A stretch of DNA of 64,000 nucleotides, from assembly GCF_024972775.1 (NCBI RefSeq), contig NZ_CP092282.1, forward strand, positions 2,721,001-2,785,000, read 5' to 3'. This document shows positions 8,098 through 17,189 of this stretch, piece after piece. Under the pieces are notes generated by a model that saw only the letters and a list, made by a program, of their open reading frames with translations, made no database searches and had not been told where the DNA came from. Positions within the stretch are counted from its first letter, which is position 1. Each line of letters starts with the position of its first letter. Position numbers and translations under genes: made by a program. Source of the DNA: Dehalobacter sp. DCM. GTDB taxonomy: Bacteria > Bacillota > Desulfitobacteriia > Desulfitobacteriales > Syntrophobotulaceae.

Positions 8098-9042
8098 CTA
8101 AACAATCTTCAAGCAGAAATGCGGGCAGTATCTGCCGCAATAACCGCAAAGAATGCATTTATGAGCTGTGACCCTGGCTTGTCCGTGTTCAAGATAGAGC
8201 GCCGTCTGGGGACAGTGATCGATGCATTTCCCGCAGCCCTGACACCAATCTGCAATGTATAACTTTCTTACTCGATGTTGAACAGCATACCGTAATTGCT
8301 CCGGGATATCCTTTCCTTCCAGCAGCAATAGGTTATATTCCACTTCCGCAACGGAGGACATTCCCAATGCCATAGCCTGAATCCCCGGGATATGACGAAC
8401 AAAATCAATGGCTTCATCGGGAGTTGAAGCCAAGTGTCCGCCCCCAAAAACTTTCATCGCATAGATCCCCATCCCCAGGTCGGCAGCAAATCGAATCGCT
8501 TCCAACATATCCGTTACCGTACCGTCAATAATCCCCAGTCCCTTATGATTGATCAACGGATGAATGACATCCAAACCCGGCTGAAGTGCTCCGGCCTTCA
8601 CACCTTGGACCGCGTGCGTCGATATCCCAATCGCGCTGACCAGCCCGCGGGCTTTCGCTTCCAGTAAACCTTCCCAGGCTCCGGCATGCCCGCGCAGCGT
8701 GTGATGGCTTTCTTGCTCATGTAATAGAAAAACGTCAATGACATCTCTTCCCAGCCCCATTCTGGCCTTTTCTAAACTGTCCGCAATCTCCTGTTTAGTC
8801 ACGGCATAGGACTTAGTAACGACTATTACTTCCGGATATTCGCGGAGAACCGGTTTTAACTGGGGATAGTTATTATATATCTCAGCCGTATCGATCCAAT
8901 CAATTCCCCGTGCCACAGCATATCGCAGTACTTCCATCCCACGCTCGCATGTTACCCTTCCTTGCAGGGGCGATATGGCCAGACTTCCAAAACAAATCTC
9001 CGATACCTTGAGCCCGCTCAAACCCAATGTGACTTTCTGCAA
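8098..9042 (-). CDS. Aldo/keto reductase with C-terminal ferredoxin domain
   Basis: About 314 residues. Residues 1-250 follow the aldo/keto reductase barrel (IDTAEIYNNYPQ, VVTKSYAVTKQE, DVFLLHEQE, GISTHAVQG). The final 55 residues are a 2[4Fe-4S] ferredoxin domain with two CxxCxxxC(P) motifs (WCQGCGKCIDHCP and CILCGYCGRYCP). The catalytic-type Asp and Tyr are in IDTAEIYNN. The longest frame begins at 9069, but the ribosome site CAGGAGGAAAGC lies inside it and points to the TTG at 9042. It is inserted between ireB and ruvX, genes that are normally adjacent, so its link to them may be positional only. The substrate is unknown. Confidence 0.85.
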   Translation of the reverse strand: MQKVTLGLSGLKVSEICFGSLAISPLQGRVTCERGMEVLRYAVARGIDWIDTAEIYNNYPQLKPVLREYPEVIVVTKSYAVTKQEIADSLEKARMGLGRDVIDVFLLHEQESHHTLRGHAGAWEGLLEAKARGLVSAIGISTHAVQGVKAGALQPGLDVIHPLINHKGLGIIDGTVTDMLEAIRFAADLGMGIYAMKVFGGGHLASTPDEAIDFVRHIPGIQAMALGMSSVAEVEYNLLLLEGKDIPEQLRYAVQHRVRKLYIADWCQGCGKCIDHCPQTALYLEHGQARVTAHKCILCGYCGRYCPHFCLKIV

Positions 9043-9126
9043 AACGCTTTCCTCCTGTATAAGAAACATGCCATCAACCAGTAGGGCATTCCAAATACGT
9101 TACACACATCGTGTTATAAAATGAAA

Positions 9127-9145
9127 CCCTCACTAAACGTGAGGG
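9127..9145 (-). terminator. Probable terminator after ireB
   Basis: CCCTCAC and GTGAGGG form a 7-base-pair stem with a 5-base loop. On the minus strand it is followed by TTTCATTTT. It lies 124 bases past the ireB stop and about 60 bases before the reductase gene; the T tract is weak. Confidence 0.45.
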
Positions 9146-9268
9146 CAGCAAAAAACGCATAAGTCAAAATAAGAACCATTTTTCATATTAGCGTAATCAC
9201 CATTACGTTGTAAAATGTCCCTTTATGTCAATATCCGTATCGTTACTGCATTGTTGTCAGCAACTGAC

Positions 9269-9520
9269 TTATAAATCGCGCAGATAGGAACTGACCAGTT
9301 CTTCAAGCAGTTCATACCGTTCCAGTTTACGGATTTTGGTTCGTGCCTGATTATGACTGGTAATATATACAGGGTCACCGGACATTAAATACCCAACCAA
9401 TTGATTGATGGGGTCGTATCCTTTCTCCTGCAGTGCAGCATAAACCTGTTGCAGTATCTCCCTTGCCGAATTTTCAGCACCGTGGGATTTGAACATCATT
9501 GTTTCTTCCATCTTACTCAA
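9269..9520 (-). CDS. ireB: IreB family regulatory phosphoprotein
   Basis: 83 residues of the DUF965/IreB family, with the near-invariant core [33 protein letters not shown] followed by YITSH and [18 protein letters not shown]. In Enterococcus IreB is phosphorylated by the Ser/Thr kinase IreK and affects cephalosporin resistance. The start is a TTG with AGGAGG 8 bases upstream. It lies directly downstream of alaS, the standard position in Firmicutes. The kinase is not in this window. Confidence 0.92.
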   Translation of the reverse strand: MSKMEETMMFKSHGAENSAREILQQVYAALQEKGYDPINQLVGYLMSGDPVYITSHNQARTKIRKLERYELLEELVSSYLRDL

Positions 9521-9652
9521 GGTTTATACCTCCTTTCCTTTTTACCAGCTTACGCTATAATTTATTCTTCATTAACTTGGATATTCCCTGTTACAAATAT
9601 TAAATAATTATAAATTATTCATACTATGGTTTTCATATTTTCGGAATTGTTA

Positions 9653-12283
9653 TTAAGTATGCCCCAAAAACTTACTGATTATGGAAGGGACTTTATCCAA
9701 CGCTTCACCGAGTTTGGATGGATCTTTTCCTCCGGCTTGCGCCATATCCGAACGGCCTCCGCCGCTGCCGCCGGTAATAGCGGCAACTTCTTTAATAATC
9801 TTGCCTGCATGCAAACCATTTAAACCTTCCGGCGAGACAACCGTCACTAAATTTACTTTTCCTTCAGCTACAGAGGCAATAACAATGACGCCATCCTGTA
9901 ATTTATCTTTTAACATATCGGCAGTTTGCCGCAGCGTATCCATGTCCGGAGCCTGAACTCTTGCCGCAAGAATTTTAACGCCTTGAACCGTCTGTACCTT
10001 GCTAAGTATAGTGTCAGCTTCATATTTCGATAATTTTGTATTCAACTGCTGGATTTCTTTCTCCAGTTCCTTATTTTGAGCAACCATCAGCCCAACTTTC
10101 TTAACACTTTCTTTCGGCTGGACCTTAAGTACGCTACCGATCTCGTTAAGCTGTCCTTCGATTTCCCGGAGATAGGCCAAGGCTTCTAGTCCGGCGACAG
10201 CTTCGATCCGTCGCAAACCGGCACCGATCCCGCCTTCCGCAACAATTTTTAAGAGTCCGATTTCACCGGTTGTGCGCACATGCGTCCCGCCGCAGAGTTC
10301 TCTGCTGTAATCGCCCATTTCCACCATGCGGACGACGTCTCCGTATTTCTCCCCGAATAAAGCCAGCGCACCTTTTTCTCGGGCCTGGTCCATCCCCATT
10401 TCCTCGGCATGGACAGTAAGATCAGCAAGTATGTGTTGGTTAATTTTATTTTCCACCGCTAGGGTCTGTTCCAGCGTCAGCGCTGAAAAATGAGAAAAGT
10501 CAAACCGCAGTCTGTCTTTGGTTACCAGTGACCCCGCCTGTTGCACATGCTCTCCTAAAACCTCGCGCAATGCCATCTGTAATAGATGGGTCGCACTATG
10601 ATGGCGGGCGATCGCCTTGCGGTTATCTGCATTCACCATCGCTGTGACCTGATCCCCTTGTTTAAGGACTCCGCTCGTTATCAGCACACGATGTGTGACC
10701 GCACCGTTAGGCAGTTTTTTCAATTCCAGTATCTCTGCGGATGCTTTATCAGTCTGAATCATCCCTTCATCAGATACTTGTCCGCCACTTTCTGCATAGA
10801 AAGGGGTTTGGTTAAGCAAGCAAATGACTTCCTCCCCTTCGCCTGCACTGTCCAGTTCACCTTCGTCACTGAACATCGCCAATAACACGCTGTCGCATGT
10901 CACGTGGTCATAGCCTACGAATTCTGTCGGGCCAACGGTTTTGGCCTTTTCCGTCAGCTCCGCATTTTCTACTGCAGCCCGCATTTGGCGCGATTGCTCT
11001 TTAGCGAGACGCCGATGTTCTTCTGATGCATAACTAAAGGCCGCAAGATCGACCGTGATCCCTTCTTCAGATAGAATCTCCTCTGTCAGTTCGACTGGGA
11101 ATCCATAGGTCTCATAGAAATGGAAAGCGTCATCACCGCTTAACACCTTGACTCCGGCATCTTTTAGTGCTTTTACCTTTTCCTGCAGCAGGAGCGTTCC
11201 CTGCTCTAACGTAGATTGAAAGTTCTTTTCTTCTAAACGAAGATGATTGATAATAAAATTTTCATTTTCCTTCAGTTCGGTATACCAATGCGCAAAATTC
11301 TCTTGGATGATCCGAAAAAGCGTTTCCAGAAATGGCTTATCAATTCCGAGAAGACGGGCAAAACGTACTGCGCGCCGCAGGATTCGTCGTAATACATAGC
11401 CGCGTCCGTCACTGCTTGGGCGAATCCCATCAGCCAGCATGAACGATACGGCGCGCGTATGGTCGGCAACCACTTTTAGTGCTGTATCAGTTTTCGGGTC
11501 GGTCTTATATTTCACACCGGCGATTTCCGCCGTTTTTTTGATTATCGGCATAAACAGATCCGTGTCAAAATTCGACTCGACACCCTGGATTACCGAGGCA
11601 ATTCTTTCTAAACCCATCCCGGTGTCGATATTCTGTTTGGGAAGGGGGGCCAGTGTCCCCTGTTCATCTCGAAAGTATTGCATAAAAACCAGATTCCAAA
11701 TTTCAAGAAATCGGTCACAGTCACAACCTATGGCACAATCCGGTTTTCCGCAGCCCCGGCTTGTACCCAAGTCGACATAGATCTCTGAGCAAGGTCCGCA
11801 GGGACCTACCGGTCCTGCCGCCCAGAAGTTTTCCGGATCTGCGACAATTCGCTCTTGGCTGACACCCGCTTTGATCCAGATGGCTCTGGCTTCGTCATCA
11901 TCAGGGTACACGGTAACCCAAAGCTTGTCTGTAGGAATTTGAAGTAATTCTGTGATATATTCCCACGCCCAGGGTATCGCATCTGCTTTAAAGTAATCAC
12001 CAAACGAAAAGTTCCCAAGCATTTCAAAAAAGGTATGATGGCGCGCCGTCTTTCCCACTCTCTCTAAGTCAGGCGTTCGTACACATTTCTGGGCAGTCGT
12101 CGCTCGGGAAAAAGGCGGTTCCACCTGTCGCATAAAATAGGGCTTAAAAGGCACCATTCCTGCAACGGTCAAAAGCAGCGTGGGATCATCTTTCGGTATG
12201 AGGGATGCGCTGGGCCTAATACTATGCCCTTTTTTTTCAAAATACGTTAAAAACATTTCACGTAATTGGTTTCCAGTATACAT
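9653..12283 (-). CDS. alaS: Alanyl-tRNA synthetase
   Basis: 876 residues, the full bacterial length. Class II catalytic core with RTPDLERVGKTARHHTFFEM and LGNFSFGDYFK, the tRNA-recognition helical domain, the editing domain with HHSATHLL and ELCGGTHV zinc/active-site motifs, and a C-terminal coiled coil plus DHHA1-like domain ending in GGSGGGRSDMAQAGG. It charges tRNA-Ala and clears mischarged Ser/Gly. AGGAGG precedes the ATG at 12283. The 176-base upstream region has a sigma-A promoter but no T-box leader. Confidence 0.98.
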   Translation of the reverse strand: MYTGNQLREMFLTYFEKKGHSIRPSASLIPKDDPTLLLTVAGMVPFKPYFMRQVEPPFSRATTAQKCVRTPDLERVGKTARHHTFFEMLGNFSFGDYFKADAIPWAWEYITELLQIPTDKLWVTVYPDDDEARAIWIKAGVSQERIVADPENFWAAGPVGPCGPCSEIYVDLGTSRGCGKPDCAIGCDCDRFLEIWNLVFMQYFRDEQGTLAPLPKQNIDTGMGLERIASVIQGVESNFDTDLFMPIIKKTAEIAGVKYKTDPKTDTALKVVADHTRAVSFMLADGIRPSSDGRGYVLRRILRRAVRFARLLGIDKPFLETLFRIIQENFAHWYTELKENENFIINHLRLEEKNFQSTLEQGTLLLQEKVKALKDAGVKVLSGDDAFHFYETYGFPVELTEEILSEEGITVDLAAFSYASEEHRRLAKEQSRQMRAAVENAELTEKAKTVGPTEFVGYDHVTCDSVLLAMFSDEGELDSAGEGEEVICLLNQTPFYAESGGQVSDEGMIQTDKASAEILELKKLPNGAVTHRVLITSGVLKQGDQVTAMVNADNRKAIARHHSATHLLQMALREVLGEHVQQAGSLVTKDRLRFDFSHFSALTLEQTLAVENKINQHILADLTVHAEEMGMDQAREKGALALFGEKYGDVVRMVEMGDYSRELCGGTHVRTTGEIGLLKIVAEGGIGAGLRRIEAVAGLEALAYLREIEGQLNEIGSVLKVQPKESVKKVGLMVAQNKELEKEIQQLNTKLSKYEADTILSKVQTVQGVKILAARVQAPDMDTLRQTADMLKDKLQDGVIVIASVAEGKVNLVTVVSPEGLNGLHAGKIIKEVAAITGGSGGGRSDMAQAGGKDPSKLGEALDKVPSIISKFLGHT

Positions 12284-12338
12284 CGTCTTCCTCCTATGTA
12301 AGGCTCCATTACGAGCTCAATTTTAAGGATATCAATTA

Positions 12339-12368
12339 AGTATAGCCAATTGTAAAGTTTCCTGTCAA
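12339..12368 (-). promoter_or_regulatory. Sigma-A promoter of alaS
   Basis: On the minus strand TTGACA (12368-12363) and TATACT (12344-12339) are 18 bases apart, about 55 bases before the alaS start. The rest of the 12284-12459 gap shows nothing else I can assign. Confidence 0.65.
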
Positions 12369-12459
12369 CCGCAGATCGGTCTCAACACGCGGCATTATCT
12401 TAACTTTATTCGTACTATGCAATTTATCTTGACGTCGCTCCTAAATTAGATAACATGAT

Positions 12460-13512
12460 CTACTCATTCTTGTTTAATTTGAGTTCTCGCGGTGCAACTA
12501 ACAGATAATACAGATGACGAATAATGATCCGGATAACCGCCGCAAATGGGACAGCTACCAGCATCCCGAAAAGCCCGCCCAGCTCGCCGCCAACTAACAG
12601 AACGAAAACTATCCATAACGGATGCATGCCAATCTTATTGCCCATAAGCCGGGGATTGATAAAATTACTATCGATTTGCTGAACGATAAAAATGATCAGT
12701 GCAACTTTCAGTGCCAAGAGCGGTGACCGGCTTAAAGCAAGTAATATAGACGGAACGGCTCCTAAAATCGGTCCAAAATACGGGATGATATTTGTTATCC
12801 CACAGATGATGCCAATAATCAGTGCGTAATCCATGCCAATCAATGTGATGCCAAATCCGATAAGTACCCCGACGATAACCGCATCAAGGATATTGACCTG
12901 AAAGTATCGCTTTATAACGAAGTCAATTTCCATCAGTAATTTATGCCAACCGGCTCGCATCCTGCCCGGTACGATCTTGATAACACCGTCCGTGATCTTC
13001 GGCCAGTCAATTAAGAAGTAAAGAGCCAGAATCGGCGAAAGGACCATTAACCCAATAGAGGAAAGTAATTCCGGTAGATTCTCAATCGTCTTCCCCATCC
13101 AGTCAATAATATAATATTGCATTTGATCCATTTTCTTTTCCATCAGCATCGTGATTTCTTGCGAAATATTGAACTGGGGATATGCTGATTGCAGTGATTT
13201 TACATAGTGATTGATAACTTCGAGGCGATTTGGCATGACAACGGCCAGTCGCCCTAATTCCTGATAAAATGTTGGCAGGAGCAGTAAAAATAACAACGTC
13301 AATGTGATGAGGATAAGAATAAACGTGATAGCAACCGCCCATTTGCGTTTGATGCCTTTATTCGTCAGCCAGCTGACGACTGGGCATAAAAGGTAAGCGA
13401 TGATTGCCCCCGCAGCAAAGGTAAGGGTTATCTTCTTCACTTTAAGTAAAATAATGATAGTAAGTGCTGCAAGTAAAATTCCGAATATCCAGCGCAGCTT
13501 GTTTTGCAGCAT
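12460..13512 (-). CDS. AI-2E family permease-like transporter
   Basis: 350 residues with two N-terminal membrane helices, a soluble helical stretch (about 70-150) and a C-terminal bundle. It carries the family hallmarks PILALYFLIDW, GITNIIPYFGPILGAVPS, QQIDSNFINPRLMG and HPLWIVFVLLVGGELGGL. Family members export signals, or sodium/protons in a few studied cases; the substrate here is unknown. AAAGGGG precedes the ATG. It is followed on the same strand by alaS, though alaS has its own promoter. Confidence 0.9.
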   Translation of the reverse strand: MLQNKLRWIFGILLAALTIIILLKVKKITLTFAAGAIIAYLLCPVVSWLTNKGIKRKWAVAITFILILITLTLLFLLLLPTFYQELGRLAVVMPNRLEVINHYVKSLQSAYPQFNISQEITMLMEKKMDQMQYYIIDWMGKTIENLPELLSSIGLMVLSPILALYFLIDWPKITDGVIKIVPGRMRAGWHKLLMEIDFVIKRYFQVNILDAVIVGVLIGFGITLIGMDYALIIGIICGITNIIPYFGPILGAVPSILLALSRSPLLALKVALIIFIVQQIDSNFINPRLMGNKIGMHPLWIVFVLLVGGELGGLFGMLVAVPFAAVIRIIIRHLYYLLVAPRELKLNKNE

Positions 13513-13596
13513 GATTAAATCCCCTTTCTGTGAATCAGCCTTTACTGGTCCGCAGCAGTCGTTATGTTTTCTGCACGGTTGTTCAGGTACAGAAAA

Positions 13597-13632
13597 GGGT
13601 TGGTCTTTTCAACGTTTGAAAATCCCAACCCC
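13597..13632 (-). terminator. Strong terminator after the zinc-ribbon gene
   Basis: GGGTTGG and TTTTCAA pair with their complements around a 2-base tip (a long stem with one internal mismatch pair). On the minus strand it is followed by TTTTCTG. It lies 34 bases past the stop of the 65-residue zinc-ribbon gene and closes the PRC-barrel unit. Confidence 0.75.
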
Positions 13633-13665
13633 CTATAGGCAAGCGATGAAGTCAAAAATGCCGAA

Positions 13666-13863
13666 TTATTCAGCGGCAGCTTGAACAATTTGCTCATTAT
13701 CCTGGAGAAAATCCTCCCACGCAACGAGCGTTCCATCTTCTTCCAAATCAAAGACGACGACTTTATCTGTATGACTGTTGAACTCAATGCAGCAATTCCA
13801 ACAATAGTATTGTTCAACGCCTACTTTTCCTGTTTGTCGTCCCCCGCAAACCGGGCATGTCAT
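13666..13863 (-). CDS. Small zinc-ribbon protein, 65 residues
   Basis: Two CxxC pairs (TCPVCGG and YCWNCCIEF) about 17 residues apart make a zinc ribbon. A strand-rich acidic part follows (VVVFDLEEDGTLVAWEDFL) and the protein ends in QAAAE. Its ATG overlaps the stop of the PRC-barrel gene by 4 bases (ATGA), so translation is coupled. AAGGAGG precedes the start. The function is unknown; a regulatory or RNA-binding partner of the PRC protein is a guess. Confidence 0.75.
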   Translation of the reverse strand: MTCPVCGGRQTGKVGVEQYYCWNCCIEFNSHTDKVVVFDLEEDGTLVAWEDFLQDNEQIVQAAAE

Positions 13864-14324
13864 GATAAAGAACCTCCTTCAATTACAACCACATCCAGGT
13901 CTTCGCCTAGGATATTTTCTTCAAAGACAGCCTCTCGTCCCTTTAGTAAATCTGCAAAAAGGCCGTCTGATATTTCATAGCCCAGAATTTTTTGGACTTG
14001 ATTATCAACATAAATATCGCCTACAGTTCCTTTGATATCACCGTCGCTGTCATAAACTTTGCTGCCGACTTTCTGTGACCAACAGGAACCCGATAATCTT
14101 TTACTGCTTAATCCCTTGACGGCGAGAGCATCCTTGCCGATGGAGACGATATCTTCTCGCACGATGTTTTCCGCCGGGTGTGTCAAAAGGGTATCCTTTT
14201 CGATAATGACACCTGTTATCCTGTTGTTTTTTTCATTGTAAACAATGTCACTGACCCATCCTAATCGTTCCTCAGAATTGCTGTCTACGACCGGCAATCT
14301 GACGATATCCCTCATCCTCCGCAT
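13860..14324 (-). CDS. PRC-barrel domain protein
   Basis: 154 residues with two PRC-barrel-like halves: VRLPVVDSNSEERLGWVSDIVYNEKNNRI (about 7-35) and KVYDSDGDIKGTVGDIYVDNQVQKILGYEIS (about 90-120). The same barrel fold occurs in RimM and the photosynthetic reaction centre H chain. Firmicutes homologues include YlmC/YmxH-type proteins of unknown role. It overlaps the downstream zinc-ribbon gene by 4 bases. A second two-barrel protein is encoded at 53.3-54.1 kb. Confidence 0.82.
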   Translation of the reverse strand: MRRMRDIVRLPVVDSNSEERLGWVSDIVYNEKNNRITGVIIEKDTLLTHPAENIVREDIVSIGKDALAVKGLSSKRLSGSCWSQKVGSKVYDSDGDIKGTVGDIYVDNQVQKILGYEISDGLFADLLKGREAVFEENILGEDLDVVVIEGGSLS

Positions 14325-14489
14325 AGTAACCTCATTTCATTCTGTGTGGTATGAGGTAGTCTAACCAGATAGTAACCTGGCTATTCATGCGACTGTATTA
14401 TTTTTTACCGATTGTTTCGTGTTTCTATTTCTATTATACATACGTAGATGAGAAAAACCTTAAATCCGATAATATTTTTATTTTCGTCG

Positions 14490-15575
14490 TCAATGATCGT
14501 TGTTGTTGCTTCTAATCCCTGCCTTATCAGAGACAATGATTCCTCCGCCTAATACCAGCGATTCCTGATAAAATACCACCGATTGGCCTGGGGTCACTGC
14601 CCGCTGAGGGGTTTCAAACCGCACTCGGATACGTCCCTCTATATCTGGTTCTATGATCGCCGGTACCGGATTCGCCTTGTACCGTATCTTTGCCAAGACC
14701 TTTAACGGCGCGGATACTTTTTCGAAAGGAATCCAATTCAGCTGTTCTGCCCAGAGTGTATCAGTAAAAATATCTTTCTCTTCTACGATCATGACCCGAT
14801 TATAGACAGGATCCAGTGAAGCCACAAACATCGGTTTACCAAACGCAGTACCTAAGCCCTTGCGCTGCCCCACCGTATAATAAATAAGTCCGCGGTGTCT
14901 GCCAATGACACGACCTTCCATATCGATAAAGTCACCGGGATCAGGATTTATACCCGATGCGGCTTTAATATATCGACTGTAATCATTATCCGGAATAAAA
15001 CATATTTCTTGACTGTCTGCTAATTCAGCCGCCTTGAAATTCCTCGCACGCGCAATTTCTCTTATTTGTTCTTTATTCAGATCACTGAGCGGAAATAGCG
15101 CATGGCCAATTTGTTCCTGGTTTAGCGAGTACAGCATATAACTTTGATCCTTTTTTGCATCCGCAGCGGTGTAGAGAAGCCAACGACCAGATTGTTGGTC
15201 ATAATGGTTTCGTATATAGTGGCCGGTAGCCAGAAAATCAGCACCGAGTTCCTGTACCCTTTCCCATAATGCGCCAAATTTAACGGTCTGATTACAAACG
15301 ACACAGGGATTAGGTGTCAGTCCTTGATAATAGCTGTCAACAAAGTAGTCGATAACCTTATGCCTGAATACGTCACGCAAATCGAGAACAAAGAGCGGTA
15401 TCCCCAACTCCTTGGCCGCTGCTCTGGCTGTTTCTTCACTGACACCGCCCGTATGCGTCACGATCGTTACGCCAAATACATCATACCCTTTTTCTTGAAG
15501 CAAAGCAGCTGCCGTGGTGCTGTCCACGCCGCCGCTCATCCCCACTGCAACTTTAGTCACATTTCTGCCCTTCAT
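14490..15575 (-). CDS. mnmA: tRNA-specific 2-thiouridylase MnmA
   Basis: 361 residues. The PP-loop motif GMSGGVDST binds ATP. The two catalytic cysteines are in NPCVVCNQTVKFG and SQEICFIPD, with YTVGQRKGLG between the domains. It makes s2U34 in tRNA for Lys, Glu and Gln using sulfur from a cysteine desulfurase. Here it sits directly after iscU and iscS (6 bases from iscU), so the sulfur donor is in the same operon. A start at the GTG five codons in is possible. Confidence 0.96.
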   Translation of the reverse strand: MKGRNVTKVAVGMSGGVDSTTAAALLQEKGYDVFGVTIVTHTGGVSEETARAAAKELGIPLFVLDLRDVFRHKVIDYFVDSYYQGLTPNPCVVCNQTVKFGALWERVQELGADFLATGHYIRNHYDQQSGRWLLYTAADAKKDQSYMLYSLNQEQIGHALFPLSDLNKEQIREIARARNFKAAELADSQEICFIPDNDYSRYIKAASGINPDPGDFIDMEGRVIGRHRGLIYYTVGQRKGLGTAFGKPMFVASLDPVYNRVMIVEEKDIFTDTLWAEQLNWIPFEKVSAPLKVLAKIRYKANPVPAIIEPDIEGRIRVRFETPQRAVTPGQSVVFYQESLVLGGGIIVSDKAGIRSNNNDH

Positions 15576-15580
15576 CTTCC

Positions 15581-15955
15581 TTAAATCTTTGTCTTCTTCT
15601 CCATATAATCCTTGATCGCCGCATGAACAGCATCTGCAGCAAGGTTAGAGCAATGCAGTTTTGTTTCCGGTAAACCGTCCAGAGCTTCGGCTACAGCGGC
15701 ATTTGTCACTTGTAACGCTTCATCCAAAGTCTTCCCCTTGACCATTTCCGTAACCATGCTACTGGTGGCAACTGCAGCGCCACAGCCGAATGTTTTAAAC
15801 TTGATATCTTTGATAACATCCTCTTCAACCACAAGAGAAATACGCATTATATCCCCGCATTTGGCATTACCGACCTGACCTATACCATCAGCATTCTCAA
15901 TCTCACCCACATTACGCGGGTTGGTAAAATGATCGATGACTTTTTCTGAGTACAT
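15581..15955 (-). CDS. iscU: Fe-S cluster assembly scaffold IscU/NifU-N
   Basis: About 124 residues. It carries FTNPRNVGEIENADG, GNAKCGDIM, FGCGAAVATSSM and KLHCSNLAADAV, which supply the three conserved cluster-binding cysteines and the Asp after the first one. It receives sulfur from IscS and assembles 2Fe-2S/4Fe-4S clusters. GGAGTGAG precedes the ATG at 15955; the longer frame starts three codons earlier at a GTG. It lies between iscS and mnmA. There is no hscA/hscB in this operon, as is usual in Firmicutes. Confidence 0.94.
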   Translation of the reverse strand: MYSEKVIDHFTNPRNVGEIENADGIGQVGNAKCGDIMRISLVVEEDVIKDIKFKTFGCGAAVATSSMVTEMVKGKTLDEALQVTNAAVAEALDGLPETKLHCSNLAADAVHAAIKDYMEKKTKI

Positions 15956-16014
15956 AAAACTCACTCCATTTCTGAATAACGATTGTGTGTATTCGATTTT
16001 TGGCTTTTCGTTTT

Positions 16015-17187
16015 TTAGCTGTTGGCTGCATGATATAAGGGGGACATATCCCTTAGACGTTGGACGATCTTTGGCAGCTCTTGCAGTACAAAGTCAATTT
16101 CTTCATCGGTGTTCTGTCTGCCCAGAGAAAGTCGAAGCGATCCGTGTGCCACTTCATGGGTCAATCCCATCGCCAGCAGAACATGGGAAGGATCCAATGA
16201 ACCGGAAGTACATGCTGAGCCGCTGGAGCCAGCTATTCCAATCATATCCAGACTTAAAAGTAATGACTCACCTTCAATAAACTGGATACTGATATTGACG
16301 TTATTCGCCAGACGTTTATCGCCGCGCGGGCCGTTTACTTTAACATCCTCAATGCTGTTCAAAATACCATTGAGTAATTTATCCCGCATGCGGACAAGTT
16401 CCTTATTTTCTTCATGCATCCGCTGTCCAGCCAATTCACAGGCTTTACCAAAACCAATGATTCCAGGCGCGTTTTCTGTCCCGGAGCGAATCTTTCGTTC
16501 CTGAGAACCGCCAAAGACGAGCGGCGAGATGCGGACGCCATTACGAATATATAAGGCGCCAACCCCTTTGGGACCATAAATTTTATGACTGGAAATCGTC
16601 AATAAGTCCACATTCATTTTATTGACATCGATATCCAGTTTACCAAGTGACTGAACAGCATCAACATGAAATAAGATTCCCTTTTCTCTTGCTATTTTGC
16701 CGACTTCCTCCACTGGTTGGATGGCGCCGACCTCATTATTGGCATGCATGATACTAATCAGTATCGTTTCCGGGCGAATGGCATCTCTGACGTCTTCAAG
16801 CCGGATGAGACCTTCCTCATCCACCGGTAAGATAGTTATTTCATAGCCGTTATTTTTGAGATACTTAAATGTATCCAGTACCGCATGATGCTCAATCGCT
16901 GACGTAATTAAGTGGTTCCCTTTTTTTAATCGTGCTCTGGCTGCTCCCTGAATCGCCAGATTATCTGCTTCGGTTCCACCACTGGTGAAGGTTATCTCCT
17001 TTGGGTTCGCCCCAATGAGGGATGCAACCTGTTCCCGCGCATTATCTAATGCTTTACGGACCTGCCTGCCAAAATAATGGACACTGGAAGGGTTACCGTA
17101 ATACTCAGTAAAATAGGTCATCATTAACTCGGCAACCTGCGGGTCCACCGGCGTTGTCGCACTATGATCAAGATATATCCGCTTCAT
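16015..17187 (-). CDS. iscS: Cysteine desulfurase IscS/NifS
   Basis: About 390 residues of the class V aminotransferase fold: YLDHSATTPVDPQV at the N-terminus, HHAVLDTFKYL, HVDAVQSLGK, the PLP lysine in SSHKIYGPKG, and the catalytic Cys in GSACTSGSLDPSHVL. It provides persulfide sulfur for IscU and MnmA. GGAGG supports the ATG at 17187; the ATG two codons upstream (17193) would overlap the iscR stop and abuts the ribosome site. It is the second gene of the iscR-iscS-iscU-mnmA operon. Confidence 0.96.
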   Translation of the reverse strand: MKRIYLDHSATTPVDPQVAELMMTYFTEYYGNPSSVHYFGRQVRKALDNAREQVASLIGANPKEITFTSGGTEADNLAIQGAARARLKKGNHLITSAIEHHAVLDTFKYLKNNGYEITILPVDEEGLIRLEDVRDAIRPETILISIMHANNEVGAIQPVEEVGKIAREKGILFHVDAVQSLGKLDIDVNKMNVDLLTISSHKIYGPKGVGALYIRNGVRISPLVFGGSQERKIRSGTENAPGIIGFGKACELAGQRMHEENKELVRMRDKLLNGILNSIEDVKVNGPRGDKRLANNVNISIQFIEGESLLLSLDMIGIAGSSGSACTSGSLDPSHVLLAMGLTHEVAHGSLRLSLGRQNTDEEIDFVLQELPKIVQRLRDMSPLYHAANS

Positions 17188-17189
17188 AT

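Noticed and set aside
12284-12459. T-box leader for alaS
   Set aside because: No AGGGTGGNACCGCG-type core or terminator/antiterminator pair; only a sigma-A promoter is seen.
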